From assembly GCA_963848375.1 (NCBI GenBank), contig CAWKDK010000007.1, positions 1-64,000 on the forward strand: a stretch of 64,000 nt of DNA, read 5' to 3'. Made by a program: the position numbers and the translations under genes. The number at the start of each line of letters is the position of its first letter. The stretch's first letter is position 1. The stretch is from JAJPJE01 sp963848375. Lineage in GTDB: Bacteria; Acidobacteriota; Terriglobia; Terriglobales; Acidobacteriaceae. This document shows positions 24,819 to 32,823 of the stretch, piece by piece. The notes beneath the pieces are model-generated. The model did no database searches. It saw only the letters and a list, made by a program, of their open reading frames with translations, and had not been told where the DNA came from.

Positions 24819-25454
24819 TCACTTCGTGCCAGTTCCAAGCGGCGCTCGTGTTCCACCCCAAACGTCAGCCTGAAGGGTGATTGGAAATCGTTCGTGAACT
24901 TTCGCCGGCACCGAGCAGTAAGGCAGTTCGCCTTCCCGCAGCCGTCTTCCTACTGCTTCAGCCTTGTACTCATCCTTGAATCCACAGAGGGCATGGCCCA
25001 TCTCGTGGGTTACCGCGAAATCGATGAGTTTTGGCAAGGGCATCTCAAACTTGCGAAGTAATTCCGCATTTCGGCCCGCATCTCTTTGCGCCAGCATTGA
25101 TTCGTCGATTAACGTCAGGCGATCTTCGATGCAGGTGTAGGCGGGCGAAGATGAATCCAGCCCAAGATCCCGTGCGAGATCCTGCCAATGATCCGCCGGG
25201 ATAAGCACCCAGGTCCAGGCTCCCAGTTGAGCCGTCGGATACATTTCCAAGTGCGACTTCAAGATGTCGACTTCGCGATTGCACTCGGCAACGGCAAGCC
25301 TGGTTTCGCAAAGGAAGGTCTGCGTCCCCCAGCTGCCCGCCACATATGTTTTCATCACGGAATTTGATTTTGCGGAACCCGTAAGCGGGCTGGTGATTGC
25401 CAGCGTAGCAACTAACAACAGAAGCACGAGACGTTCTGAAGAGCGCCTGTTCAC
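24819..25454 (-). CDS. Secreted HEMGH putative zinc metallopeptidase
   Basis: From the GTG at 25454 (AGGA 5 nt upstream) the protein has 211 residues with a signal peptide (VNRRSSERLVLLLLVATLA, cleavage near GSAKS). The motif HEMGH is at about 150-154, followed by an acidic segment (GFKDEYKAEA). HExxH with this spacing indicates a zincin fold, though the third ligand cannot be identified with certainty. The first frame is open further upstream, but those codons lack a good start. Four cysteines in the mature part suggest disulphides. Function unknown. Confidence 0.7.
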   Translation of the reverse strand: MNRRSSERLVLLLLVATLAITSPLTGSAKSNSVMKTYVAGSWGTQTFLCETRLAVAECNREVDILKSHLEMYPTAQLGAWTWVLIPADHWQDLARDLGLDSSSPAYTCIEDRLTLIDESMLAQRDAGRNAELLRKFEMPLPKLIDFAVTHEMGHALCGFKDEYKAEAVGRRLREGELPYCSVPAKVHERFPITLQADVWGGTRAPLGTGTK

Positions 25455-25529
25455 TCGTATCCTCACACATCGCTGCTTTGTCGCGGTCCCAAGCCTGAAC
25501 CACTGAACCAAACTTGCTGCAGAAACGCT

Positions 25530-25712
25530 TTAGACGAGGCTTCTATGCTTCTGGGGTAAGTTGCTGCGGATGATGCCAGCGCTCCGAGCTGTTGTCAAAT
25601 TAAAAAATGAAATCTCCTTCATATAGATCGCATCGTGATCGAATCGTCCGGAGTATAGATACTGAAACGTTTCAGTATTCCTTTCGGAAATTCCTCGGTG
25701 GCCGAAGGCCAT
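25530..25712 (-). CDS. Possible small protein of 60 residues with excellent ribosome site
   Basis: ATG at 25712 is preceded by a perfect AGGAGG (25720-25725, spacing 7). The 60-residue frame (MAFGHRGISERN to QKHRSLV) is basic, lacks a signal peptide, and matches nothing I know. It spans a 20-bp palindrome (25659-25678), which argues that part of this DNA is regulatory. Codon use is not clearly coding. Treated as uncertain; a leader peptide or a chance ORF are both possible. Confidence 0.3.
   Translation of the reverse strand: MAFGHRGISERNTETFQYLYSGRFDHDAIYMKEISFFNLTTARSAGIIRSNLPQKHRSLV
25570..25598 (-). promoter_or_regulatory. Predicted promoter of the HEMGH gene
   Basis: TTGACA (-35, 25593-25598), 17 nt spacer, CATCAT (-10, 25570-25575, four of six). 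Lies about 115 nt upstream of the GTG at 25454. Confidence 0.35.
25659..25678. promoter_or_regulatory. 20-bp perfect palindrome resembling a LacI-family operator
   Basis: ATACTGAAACGTTTCAGTAT is its own reverse complement. The central TGAAACGTTTCA fits the LacI/GalR consensus TGNAANCGNTTNCA. It lies about 60 nt upstream of the predicted promoter at 25570-25598. No LacI-type gene is in the window. Confidence 0.5.
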
Positions 25713-25973
25713 GAGCTTTCCTCCTGGAAATGGATTGGCTTGGCTGGTCATCGTTCCAGGATGGGAGAGATGTTTTCCGAAAATAAACGAACGGACTGCT
25801 CTGGTCTTCGGCTCAAGGTGGTGTGACTCCCGGTTTGGGCAGGTTTTCCCCGGACAACTCGCGCCGAAGATTGGAATTCACACCAAGCTAGCCGTACTCC
25901 CGTCGGCTACAAAGTTCTGTTACCCGTCCTTCGCACGACAACGTTTCAGCACATTCTGGGATAGGAGGGCATT

Positions 25974-26291
25974 GTGGCAGTTGCTCGAAGAAAAGCAATC
26001 GAGAACCGGGAGAAAATCGGGAAGATTATCTCGAAAAGAGAACAGACTGGACTGATCGTCCATTCCACGGATGGCCGTCTGTTCTTTCTGACAAGCAAGG
26101 ACGCGCAGCGCACCCGGATTTCGAGCCGCGAGGGTCGCACGCTGCAGAGAATAATGACCAAGCAAGAGGGCGGGCGGCAATCGGCCAAGAGCGGGCTCGG
26201 CTGTACGAAGACCCTTCGCTGGTTACTCAGCCACAATCCCAAGTCGGTGAATTGGAGAAAAGTAAGCGCGTGGTGGATCAGCAACTGCTGA
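25974..26291 (+). CDS. Basic protein of 105 residues, unknown function
   Basis: The GTG start at 25974 is preceded by a strong AGGAGG (25963-25968, spacing 5). The product is Lys/Arg-rich throughout (ARRKAIENREKIGKIISKRE near the start), with a helical N-terminus and a C-terminus WRKVSAWWISNC. No signal peptide or membrane segment. It may bind nucleic acid or membranes, but this is only inferred from charge. No relative is recognised. It lies alone between two weakly coding regions. Confidence 0.5.
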   Translation: MAVARRKAIENREKIGKIISKREQTGLIVHSTDGRLFFLTSKDAQRTRISSREGRTLQRIMTKQEGGRQSAKSGLGCTKTLRWLLSHNPKSVNWRKVSAWWISNC

Positions 26292-26407
26292 CTTCGCCAT
26301 AAGCCCAGCGCGTGAACACAAGAGGGTTGATGAATGGGCATTCAGAACAGCGCGGTTAATTGGACACCGCCTGAATCATTTTTGCTGTCGGACCTGGGAG
26401 AACGAAA

Positions 26408-26749
26408 ATGAAGATCAAACTCTTCTCACTGACTTGGCTACTGCTCGCTATGTCGATCGGACTGATCGCCCAGCAAACACCGCCTCCGGCCAACCCGCCC
26501 ACCGTTCACGTCAAGGGTCACGGGTGCGTGAAGCCTGGGAATGTGAAAGGTTGCGTGATTGTTAACGACTTCAAGGCCCATCGCAAATACAACGTCTTCT
26601 TCCTGGGCGACAAGCCTGCCATGGATACCGGAGTTTCGTTCGAGGGCCTTGGCTATAGCCATCTGGATCCACATTGCCAGCAGGGACAAAAGGTGCAGGT
26701 GAGCGAATGGAAGCCGCTGGATGGAGAATGCCCGCAAACACAGAAGTAA
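26408..26749 (+). CDS. Secreted protein of 113 residues, unknown function
   Basis: Starts MKIKLFSLTWLLLAMSIGLIAQ, a clear signal peptide. The mature part is Pro-rich at the start and has four Cys (GHGCVKPGNVKGCVIVND and two near the C-terminus: HCQQG, ECPQT), which suggests two disulphides. The rest is a short soluble domain that I do not recognise. A GGGAGAA site precedes the ATG. Confidence 0.72.
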   Translation: MKIKLFSLTWLLLAMSIGLIAQQTPPPANPPTVHVKGHGCVKPGNVKGCVIVNDFKAHRKYNVFFLGDKPAMDTGVSFEGLGYSHLDPHCQQGQKVQVSEWKPLDGECPQTQK

Positions 26750-26772
26750 GGGTGATTTGGGGGGAGGGTTTC

Positions 26773-26848
26773 TGGAGCCGACGATCGGACTTGAACCGAT
26801 GACCTGCTGATTACGAATCAGCTGCTCTACCAACTGAGCTACGTCGGC
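26773..26848 (-). tRNA. tRNA-Thr (anticodon CGT)
   Basis: On the minus strand GCCGACGTAGCTCAGTTGG to GTCGGCTCCA, 76 nt. Acceptor stem GCCGACG/CGTCGGC is perfect; the anticodon loop TTCGTAA gives CGT (reads ACG). T-arm has GGTTCAAGTCC, and CCA is encoded. Confidence 0.97.
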
Positions 26849-26949
26849 TTGCTTTCAGGATTTTATCATTTGAGTGCGGATCGGCTGAAGCGAGGACCTG
26901 AAACACCCGCAGCCGAAGCATCGAAGAAACTCGAAAACTGAGAAACTAA

Positions 26950-28324
26950 TTACTTTATCTTCCAGCTCTTGAGCATGCGCTCGTAAGTCGGACGCAGTTG
27001 CGCGAAATCCTTGTCCGGCGAGATGAACACCGCGTACAGAAGACTACCGTCGCTGCGGGGTAGAGCGACGAGCCAGTCGTGCTCACGCTGGCCCTGGATG
27101 GGAGAGTTGCCGGTCAGATCGACGGATTTGCCCTGCACCCCGTTCACAGTGATGTCGTTGTTGCTGATTGCTTTCAGTCCCGAGTTCGACTGCTGGAGAG
27201 AGGCAATCAATTGCTGCACCGCACCGTTTAGATTGCCCGCGCTCTGCGGCGTCGGCTCCATTGATGATCACGCCATAGGCGACTGCATTCTGGCTCACGC
27301 CGCCTTCGGGTGCGATGGTCACCGCGGAATTCTGATCGCCATAGACATGCCAATCCTGCGGATAAGAGATGTCGTAGGCATTGTGATTCAGGGTCTGGAA
27401 CGCGCTGCTGGTCGAAGGGATCGCGCCGCTGATTCCCTCCGGTCCGCCCGCCTGTGCCCCGTAGGCGTGCTGCTGAATCTGTTGCGACGTGTATCCCTTG
27501 ATGCTCATGGCCTGCTGGTGCGCGGTGGTGAACGCGGGACTGTTCTCGATGAAAGGCTTGGGCGGGAATTCCGAAATCTCTTTTCGGATTGCCTGCTCGC
27601 GATTGCCGGGATTGGGATGGTCGCTGAAGAATTGCGCTGTCTGGGAGCCTCCTTCCTTTTCCAGGTTCTGGAAGAAGGTGGCCAGCTGCATCGGATCGTA
27701 TCCGGCGTTGTACATGATGCGCGAACCGACGGCATCTGCTTGCGACTCCATGTCGCGCGAGTACTTCAGGAAGATTGATCCTGCGCCGAATTGCAGTCCG
27801 AGGCGCGCAGCGGTTCCTACAAGTCCGCCGCCGAGTAATGCGCCTAGCACTCCGAGCGGAACTTGCGCCGCAGCCTGCTTCGAAGCTTGCTTGGTGGAGT
27901 GGCGCTCATACACATGTGACATCTCATGTGCCATCACTCCAGCCAGCTGCGCTTCGTTCTGCGCGGCCTGGATGGTGCCCAGGTTTACGAAAACTGGACC
28001 ACCGGGCAAGGCGAACGCATTCACGTCCTTCTGCTGGATCACATGGAACTCGTAGGGCCACGTCGGCTGAGGCATGGTGGACTGGAGCTTTTGCCCCAGT
28101 TGCCGGACGTACTGGCTTACGGGATTCGAGTCGGGCAGTACCGGCATTTGCTTGCGCACTTCGGATGCGTTCTGTTTTCCGACCTCGATGTCCTGTTCCG
28201 GCGAGAACATGTTCCAGCCGGTGGGCTGAGGCAGAGGCACGACTGCAACCGCCTGCACTTGCGATGCGAGGAGAAGAATGGCCGTGGCGGCAGCGGCGGA
28301 ACGTCGTACAAGCGAAGCTTTCAT
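26950..28324 (-). pseudogene. M48 family zinc metalloprotease, split by an apparent frameshift
   Basis: The gene starts with a signal peptide at the ATG 28324 (MKASLVRRSAAAATAILLLASQ). The first frame carries the M48 catalytic motif HEMSHVYERH (HExxH) and the downstream SRDMESQADAVG segment, which supplies the third zinc ligand. After the conserved AVAYGVIING at about 27260 the homologous sequence continues in another frame, MEPTPQSAGNLNGAVQQLIA to the stop at 26950. The two frames differ by one base. The corrected protein would have about 457 residues. Members of this class are periplasmic or outer-membrane proteases (BepA/LoiP-like) that act in envelope quality control. Either a real mutation or a sequence error. 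Confidence 0.82.
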
Positions 28325-28448
28325 TGCAGTCTTAGGCAAGCAGCAATATAGCGTAAGAACTCTGTCTGGAGAGATTGGATGCTGCTGCATCGGTAGAAGA
28401 AGCGCAGGCTGGGAGACAAGCGGGTTGGCTGTCGACTATCCAACCCGC

Positions 28449-29615
28449 CTATTTATGGTCGTTCGAGTTCGCGCCCAATTCGCGGCGTCCAACCGCACTG
28501 CGGGCCGCCTTGGCTGGAGCCGGAGCCGAGAATTCCGGCCCGTACTTTTCGAGTAAGACGGGGACCAGCGCGCCCTCGGCTTCCTTTACAAACTTCATCT
28601 CGCCGGGCGAAGTCATATCGATGCGCACGAAGTCACCGAGCTTGACCTGTCCGGTGGCGACGAGATTCGCCAGAGGGAAGACGATGTGCCGCTCGATGGC
28701 TCGCTTCAAGTGCCGCGCACCATACTTGGCGTCGGTACCTTCCTCCAACAGGTATTCTTTTACTGTCGAAGTGCAACTGAAGACGAACTGATTATTTCCG
28801 GTCGCCTGCAGAATTCGCTGCTGCACCATGCCCAGTTCGATTTCCAGAATTTGCTGGAGATGCTCCGGGCGCAAGGTCTTGAAGACAACGACCTTGTCGA
28901 TGCGGTTCATGAATTCCGGCGAGAACTTGCGGCGTGCGGCTTCCTGGGCCGTGCGCGACATCTTGTCGTCGAGGCGGTTGTCGGTGAACACTGCCTTCGG
29001 ACCGAAGCCCATCCCGCCGTCGACCAGTTCCGACATTTCGGAAGCGCCCAGGTTCGACGTCATCACGATGAGGCATTGCGACAGGTCGACACGGCGGTTA
29101 TCGCCGAGCGTGAGGCTGGCTTTGTCGAGGATGCCCAACAACAACTGCCACAGCGCGTCGGAAGCCTTTTCGATTTCGTCGAACAGGACGATCGAGAGCT
29201 TCAACTTTTCTGTGTGCCATTGGTTGAGAGCCTCTTGCGTCAGCAGGGGATGAGTTTCGCGATGACCCAGATAACCGGGAGGGGAACCAATCAGCTTCGC
29301 GATTTCATGCGAGTGTTGAAACTCTGCGCAATCGATCTTGATGCACGCGCGAGCGTCGCCAAAGAGGGCTTCCGCAACGGATTCGACCACGCGGGTTTTA
29401 CCGGAGCCGGTCGGACCCAGAAAAATCAGGTTGCCGACCGGACGGTTTGGCGGATTCAATCCCGCCAGGAACATCTGATAGATCTCAGTAACTTTTTCGA
29501 TCGCGGCATCCTGGCCGACGATTCTGCGGCGAAGAGCTTTTTCAAACTCAGTTGCGTCACCGCTTCGGCGGGAAGGATCCAGAACAGCGTTTATACCGGT
29601 TTTCATATTCCCCAC
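28449..29615 (-). CDS. Single-domain AAA+ ATPase resembling the C-terminal (D2) ring of ClpA/ClpB
   Basis: The 388 residues contain one AAA+ module: Walker A GPTGSGKTRVVE (about 69-80), Walker B IVLFDEIEKA, sensor-1 VMTSNLGA, arginine-finger region FMNRIDKVVVF and a ClpB D2-type small domain (KYGARHLKRAIERH). There is no N-domain, no D1 ring and no middle domain. Such stand-alone D2-like proteins are common in Acidobacteria; their role is unknown. A ClpP-binding IGL-type loop is not obvious. The start is the GTG at 29615 or the ATG at 29606. A separate Clp N-domain protein lies at 11.2-11.9 kb. Confidence 0.87.
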   Translation of the reverse strand: MGNMKTGINAVLDPSRRSGDATEFEKALRRRIVGQDAAIEKVTEIYQMFLAGLNPPNRPVGNLIFLGPTGSGKTRVVESVAEALFGDARACIKIDCAEFQHSHEIAKLIGSPPGYLGHRETHPLLTQEALNQWHTEKLKLSIVLFDEIEKASDALWQLLLGILDKASLTLGDNRRVDLSQCLIVMTSNLGASEMSELVDGGMGFGPKAVFTDNRLDDKMSRTAQEAARRKFSPEFMNRIDKVVVFKTLRPEHLQQILEIELGMVQQRILQATGNNQFVFSCTSTVKEYLLEEGTDAKYGARHLKRAIERHIVFPLANLVATGQVKLGDFVRIDMTSPGEMKFVKEAEGALVPVLLEKYGPEFSAPAPAKAARSAVGRRELGANSNDHK

Positions 29616-29968
29616 GAACCTGGGAGCGGGCCGATGCCCGCATTAATCACTGTGGGATGGGATCAGCATGTCTGAAAGTTGCTATTACTAAGTAGTCACG
29701 TTAATCTGCGGCCGCTCCGTAATGTCGGGTCTTTCTCCCCCCACGCCTAACACCTTAGATGCACGAAATCCTGAAAAGAGAATGTGAGTCTTGTCCGAGA
29801 TTTGTCATCTCTTTGAATGGCCTTTGCCGGATCGGCGATTGGCAGGGACTGAAAGCCTGATGCGCGAACGACACTGTACTTTTGAGTTGCTCTTTAGAGG
29901 AAAGTTCAACATCCGGGAACTCTGGAAATGCTACGATTTGGCCGAAATCCAGGACAGGTCACAATCCA
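29616..29968. other. Intergenic region of 353 bp, no gene recognised
   Basis: Lies between the divergent AAA+ gene and the LysM/glycoside-hydrolase-like gene. It contains a poly-C run, and the start of the plus-strand frame used by the downstream gene. No convincing gene, promoter pair or repeat is seen. Confidence 0.5.
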
Positions 29969-31483
29969 ATGCCCCGTAGCGTCCGGTTCCTTCTTCTCGG
30001 TAGTGTGTTTGGTGCAGTACTCATTGCTGGAATCCTTGCCGCGGCGACTCGCCGCTCAAGCGCTTCCACGAAATCGGCTTCCACTGCGGCTTCTGCCCCA
30101 GTAGCGGCTTCGACCACAACCACGCCTTCGGGCGAAATGGTCGCGCCTCCCGGAACCGTTCTTCATGTCGCCAAGAAAGGCGACACCATGGCGACGCTCG
30201 TCCGGTTGTATTTCGCGGACAGCTCGTACATGACGATTTCCGAATTCGAAAACGCCGTCCGTGAGCGTAACGGCGATTTCAAGGGCGCTTTCCTGAAGCC
30301 GGGAGCGAACATGATCGTTCCGGGCATGGATAACCCGATCCACAGCGAAAACGCTGTCCTGGTTCCCAAAGATTTCGAAGTAAAGGCGGTTTACCTGACT
30401 GGCCTGATGGCCGGCAGCGACAAGGGCGTAAACATTGTTCGCGAGTGGAAGAAGGCAGGCGGCAACTCGGTGGTCTTTGACATCAAAGACAGCGACGGAA
30501 GTCTCAGCATTGCCTCCGACAATCCGCTGGCTCCGACGGGCCACCGGCCTTATATCCGCAACCTGCCCAAGTACACCCACTGGCTGCATTCGCAGAATCT
30601 GCATGCCATCGCTCGCATTGCGATCTTCCGCGACGAGTTGCTGGTTACGCATCATCCGGAACTGGCAGTAAAGTCACGTGCCACCGGTCAGCCCTGGCGT
30701 GAAAACGGCAAGCTGGTATGGACCGATCCCAGCAATCCGGCGGTTCAGGACTACGACATCTCCCTGGCGAAGGCAGCAATTGCAGGCGGAGTCGACGAAG
30801 TGCAGTTTGACTATGTCCGTTTCCCCGCTGAAGGCGACCAGAAGGACGCCAGCTTCCACTTCGAGAAGACTCATCCGGAATGGAAGCGTCCGGACGTCAT
30901 CACTAATTTCCTGTCGCGAGCCTACGAACAAATTCACCCAACCGGCGTGATGCTTTCGCTGGACGTTTTCGGCGTGATGGCATGGCAGCGTCCGGTCGAC
31001 CTGTCGCACACCGGCCAGGACATTGTCGGAATGGCGAAGTTCTGCGATGTGCTTTCACCCATGATCTATCCGTCGCACTTCTTCGGCATGGATGGCTACA
31101 AGGATCCGGGCGACGCGCCTGAGCACTTTATCGGGGAGTCGATGGACCGCTTCCTGAAGATTACGAACGGCTCCGGCGTGGTGATCCGTCCGTGGCTGCA
31201 GGCATTTGCATGGCGGACCAAGACCTACTCGCCGGATTACATCCGCGTCCAGGTGGCCACGTCGCATGAACACGGCGGCAATGGCTTCCTTTTCTGGAAT
31301 GCCCGCAACGACTACAGCAAGCCCTACGTCGCTATGCCGGAAATGGCGAGCAAGCCTGCCAACTACTTCCACGTGGAAAACGCCGCGGTGAAGACGACCC
31401 CGACCTCGAAGCCGGGTGCCGAAGTCAAGCCGGCGGTTCAGAAATCCACTCCGGAACCCACGGCAGCTCCCTCGGGGGAATAG
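29969..31483 (+). CDS. Exported putative glycoside hydrolase (DUF4015) with LysM-like N-terminus
   Basis: From the ATG at 29969 (MPRSVRFLLLGSVFGAVLIA) the 504 residues start with a signal anchor or signal peptide, then a Ser/Thr/Ala-rich linker, a LysM-like segment (VLHVAKKGDTMATLVRLYF...KPGANMIVPG, about 60-115), and a TIM-barrel-like domain of the DUF4015 putative glycosyl-hydrolase family (about 130-450). In the latter, EVQFDYVRFPAEGD, SLDVFGVMAW and CDVLSPMIYPSHF are the conserved strands, and Asp/Glu in the first are candidates for catalysis. A Pro/Thr/Ala tail ends the protein. It probably acts on a polysaccharide or peptidoglycan outside the cytoplasm. Substrate not known. Confidence 0.83.
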   Translation: MPRSVRFLLLGSVFGAVLIAGILAAATRRSSASTKSASTAASAPVAASTTTTPSGEMVAPPGTVLHVAKKGDTMATLVRLYFADSSYMTISEFENAVRERNGDFKGAFLKPGANMIVPGMDNPIHSENAVLVPKDFEVKAVYLTGLMAGSDKGVNIVREWKKAGGNSVVFDIKDSDGSLSIASDNPLAPTGHRPYIRNLPKYTHWLHSQNLHAIARIAIFRDELLVTHHPELAVKSRATGQPWRENGKLVWTDPSNPAVQDYDISLAKAAIAGGVDEVQFDYVRFPAEGDQKDASFHFEKTHPEWKRPDVITNFLSRAYEQIHPTGVMLSLDVFGVMAWQRPVDLSHTGQDIVGMAKFCDVLSPMIYPSHFFGMDGYKDPGDAPEHFIGESMDRFLKITNGSGVVIRPWLQAFAWRTKTYSPDYIRVQVATSHEHGGNGFLFWNARNDYSKPYVAMPEMASKPANYFHVENAAVKTTPTSKPGAEVKPAVQKSTPEPTAAPSGE

Positions 31484-31505
31484 TCGGATTCAAGTAATCG
31501 CGGAA

Positions 31506-31538
31506 GCGCGGGCCAGTCTGGCTCGCGCTTTTTCTTTT
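31506..31538 (+). terminator. Predicted rho-independent terminator
   Basis: GCGCGGGCCAG-T-CTGGCTCGCGC hairpin followed by TTTTTCTTTT, about 25 nt after the stop of the LysM/hydrolase-like gene. Confidence 0.75.
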
Positions 31539-31677
31539 CATCCCACAATAGAAATTTCCGATCCCAGGTAGCGGCACTCCCGCAGAATCGCCCTTGATTG
31601 CGCATCGTATAATGAACAAAGCGCAGTGATTTCTTAGTCATCAGCCGTGTTTTTGCACCCTGCGCGGGAGGGCCGGA

Positions 31678-32628
31678 ATGGCGATACAGAAGACAGACAA
31701 GATTTGGCACAACGGCAAGTTCATCAAGTGGGAAGACGCGAACATCCACGTGATGTCGCACGTAGTGCACTACGGATCCTCGGTATTTGAAGGAATCCGC
31801 TGCTACGAAACCAAGTCTGGCCCTGCCATTTTCCGCGCTTCGGAGCACATGCAGCGGCTGCTGGATTCCGCCAAGATCTACCGCATGGAAATAGATTATT
31901 CGCGCGAGCAGCTCGTGCAAGCCATGGTGGACCTGGTTTCGACGAATGGCGTCTGGCCGGGCTATGTTCGCCCGATTGTGTTTCGCGGCTATGGCGAAGC
32001 CGGGGTCAATCCGATCCATTGCCCGATTGAGACCTACATCGTTAATTTTCCGTGGGGCAAGTATCTGAGCAAGGGCGGCGACGAGGGTGTGGACGTCTGC
32101 GTCTCCTCGTGGACGCGCATCGCCCCGAACACCCTGCCGGCGATGGCGAAATCGGGCGCAAACTACATGAATTCGCAGCTCATCAAGATGGAAGCGATCG
32201 CCAACGGCTACGTCGAGGGGATTGCTCTGGACGCGAACGGCCTCATCAGCGAGGGATCGGGCGAAAACCTGTTCCTGGTACATAAAGGCAAGCTGCTGAC
32301 TGCGCCGATCGCGAATTCGGTATTGCCGGGCATCACGCGTGATTCGACCATCCAGATTGCGCGCGACCTGAAGATCGAAGTGGTCGAGCAGGCGATACCG
32401 CGCGAGATGCTGTACATAGCGGACGAGGTCTTCTTCACTGGAACCGCGGCGGAAGTAACGCCAATCGGTTCGGTCGACAAGATCAAAGTCGGCAACAATG
32501 GCAAGCCTGGACCGATCACCAAGGCGATCCAGAAAGAGTTCTTCGGTATCGTCGAGGGCACGTTGCCTGACCGCCACAAGTGGTTCACAGCGGTTCCGGT
32601 GGAAGCTAAACAGACGGTCGGCGTGTAG
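31678..32628 (+). CDS. ilvE: Branched-chain amino acid aminotransferase
   Basis: The 316 residues form a complete fold-type IV PLP aminotransferase: HVVHYGSSVFEGIR near the start, the Lys of KSGANYMNSQL that holds PLP, then EGIALDANGLISEGSGENLF and the C-terminal FFTGTAAEVTPI. It interconverts Leu/Ile/Val and their 2-oxo acids with glutamate. Length and motifs agree with class IV (BCAT type), not D-amino acid transaminase. It stands alone and is followed by a family 2 palindrome that ends in a T-run. Confidence 0.95.
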   Translation: MAIQKTDKIWHNGKFIKWEDANIHVMSHVVHYGSSVFEGIRCYETKSGPAIFRASEHMQRLLDSAKIYRMEIDYSREQLVQAMVDLVSTNGVWPGYVRPIVFRGYGEAGVNPIHCPIETYIVNFPWGKYLSKGGDEGVDVCVSSWTRIAPNTLPAMAKSGANYMNSQLIKMEAIANGYVEGIALDANGLISEGSGENLFLVHKGKLLTAPIANSVLPGITRDSTIQIARDLKIEVVEQAIPREMLYIADEVFFTGTAAEVTPIGSVDKIKVGNNGKPGPITKAIQKEFFGIVEGTLPDRHKWFTAVPVEAKQTVGV

Positions 32629-32654
32629 TTCCGATTCGAAGAAGAGGTTGCGAG

Positions 32655-32681
32655 GCGCGGACAGCGATGTCCGCGCTTTTT
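32655..32681 (+). terminator. Family 2 palindrome with T-run acting as a likely terminator of ilvE
   Basis: GCGCGGACA-GCGA-TGTCCGCGC followed by TTTTT, 26 nt after the ilvE stop. A member of the GCGCGGACA repeat family at 12065, 40514 and 63049. Confidence 0.75.
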
Positions 32682-32823
32682 GTTGGCCTCCAATCGCTCC
32701 AGTTACTAAAGGACATCTTTAGATACGTGCTGTTGTGGCTACCCGCACCCCATCGTGAATTGCGCCTCACATGGGTCCGTGTTACTTTCAGCCCACATTA
32801 CGAGTGACTTACGGAATTCAACC

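Noticed and set aside
25711..26055. Plus-strand frame of 114 codons
   Set aside because: Overlaps the palindrome-free part of an intergenic zone and the start of the better supported gene at 25974; no relatives and no ribosome site.
31438..32577. Minus-strand frame of 379 codons opposite ilvE
   Set aside because: Antisense shadow of ilvE, no domain and no start site.
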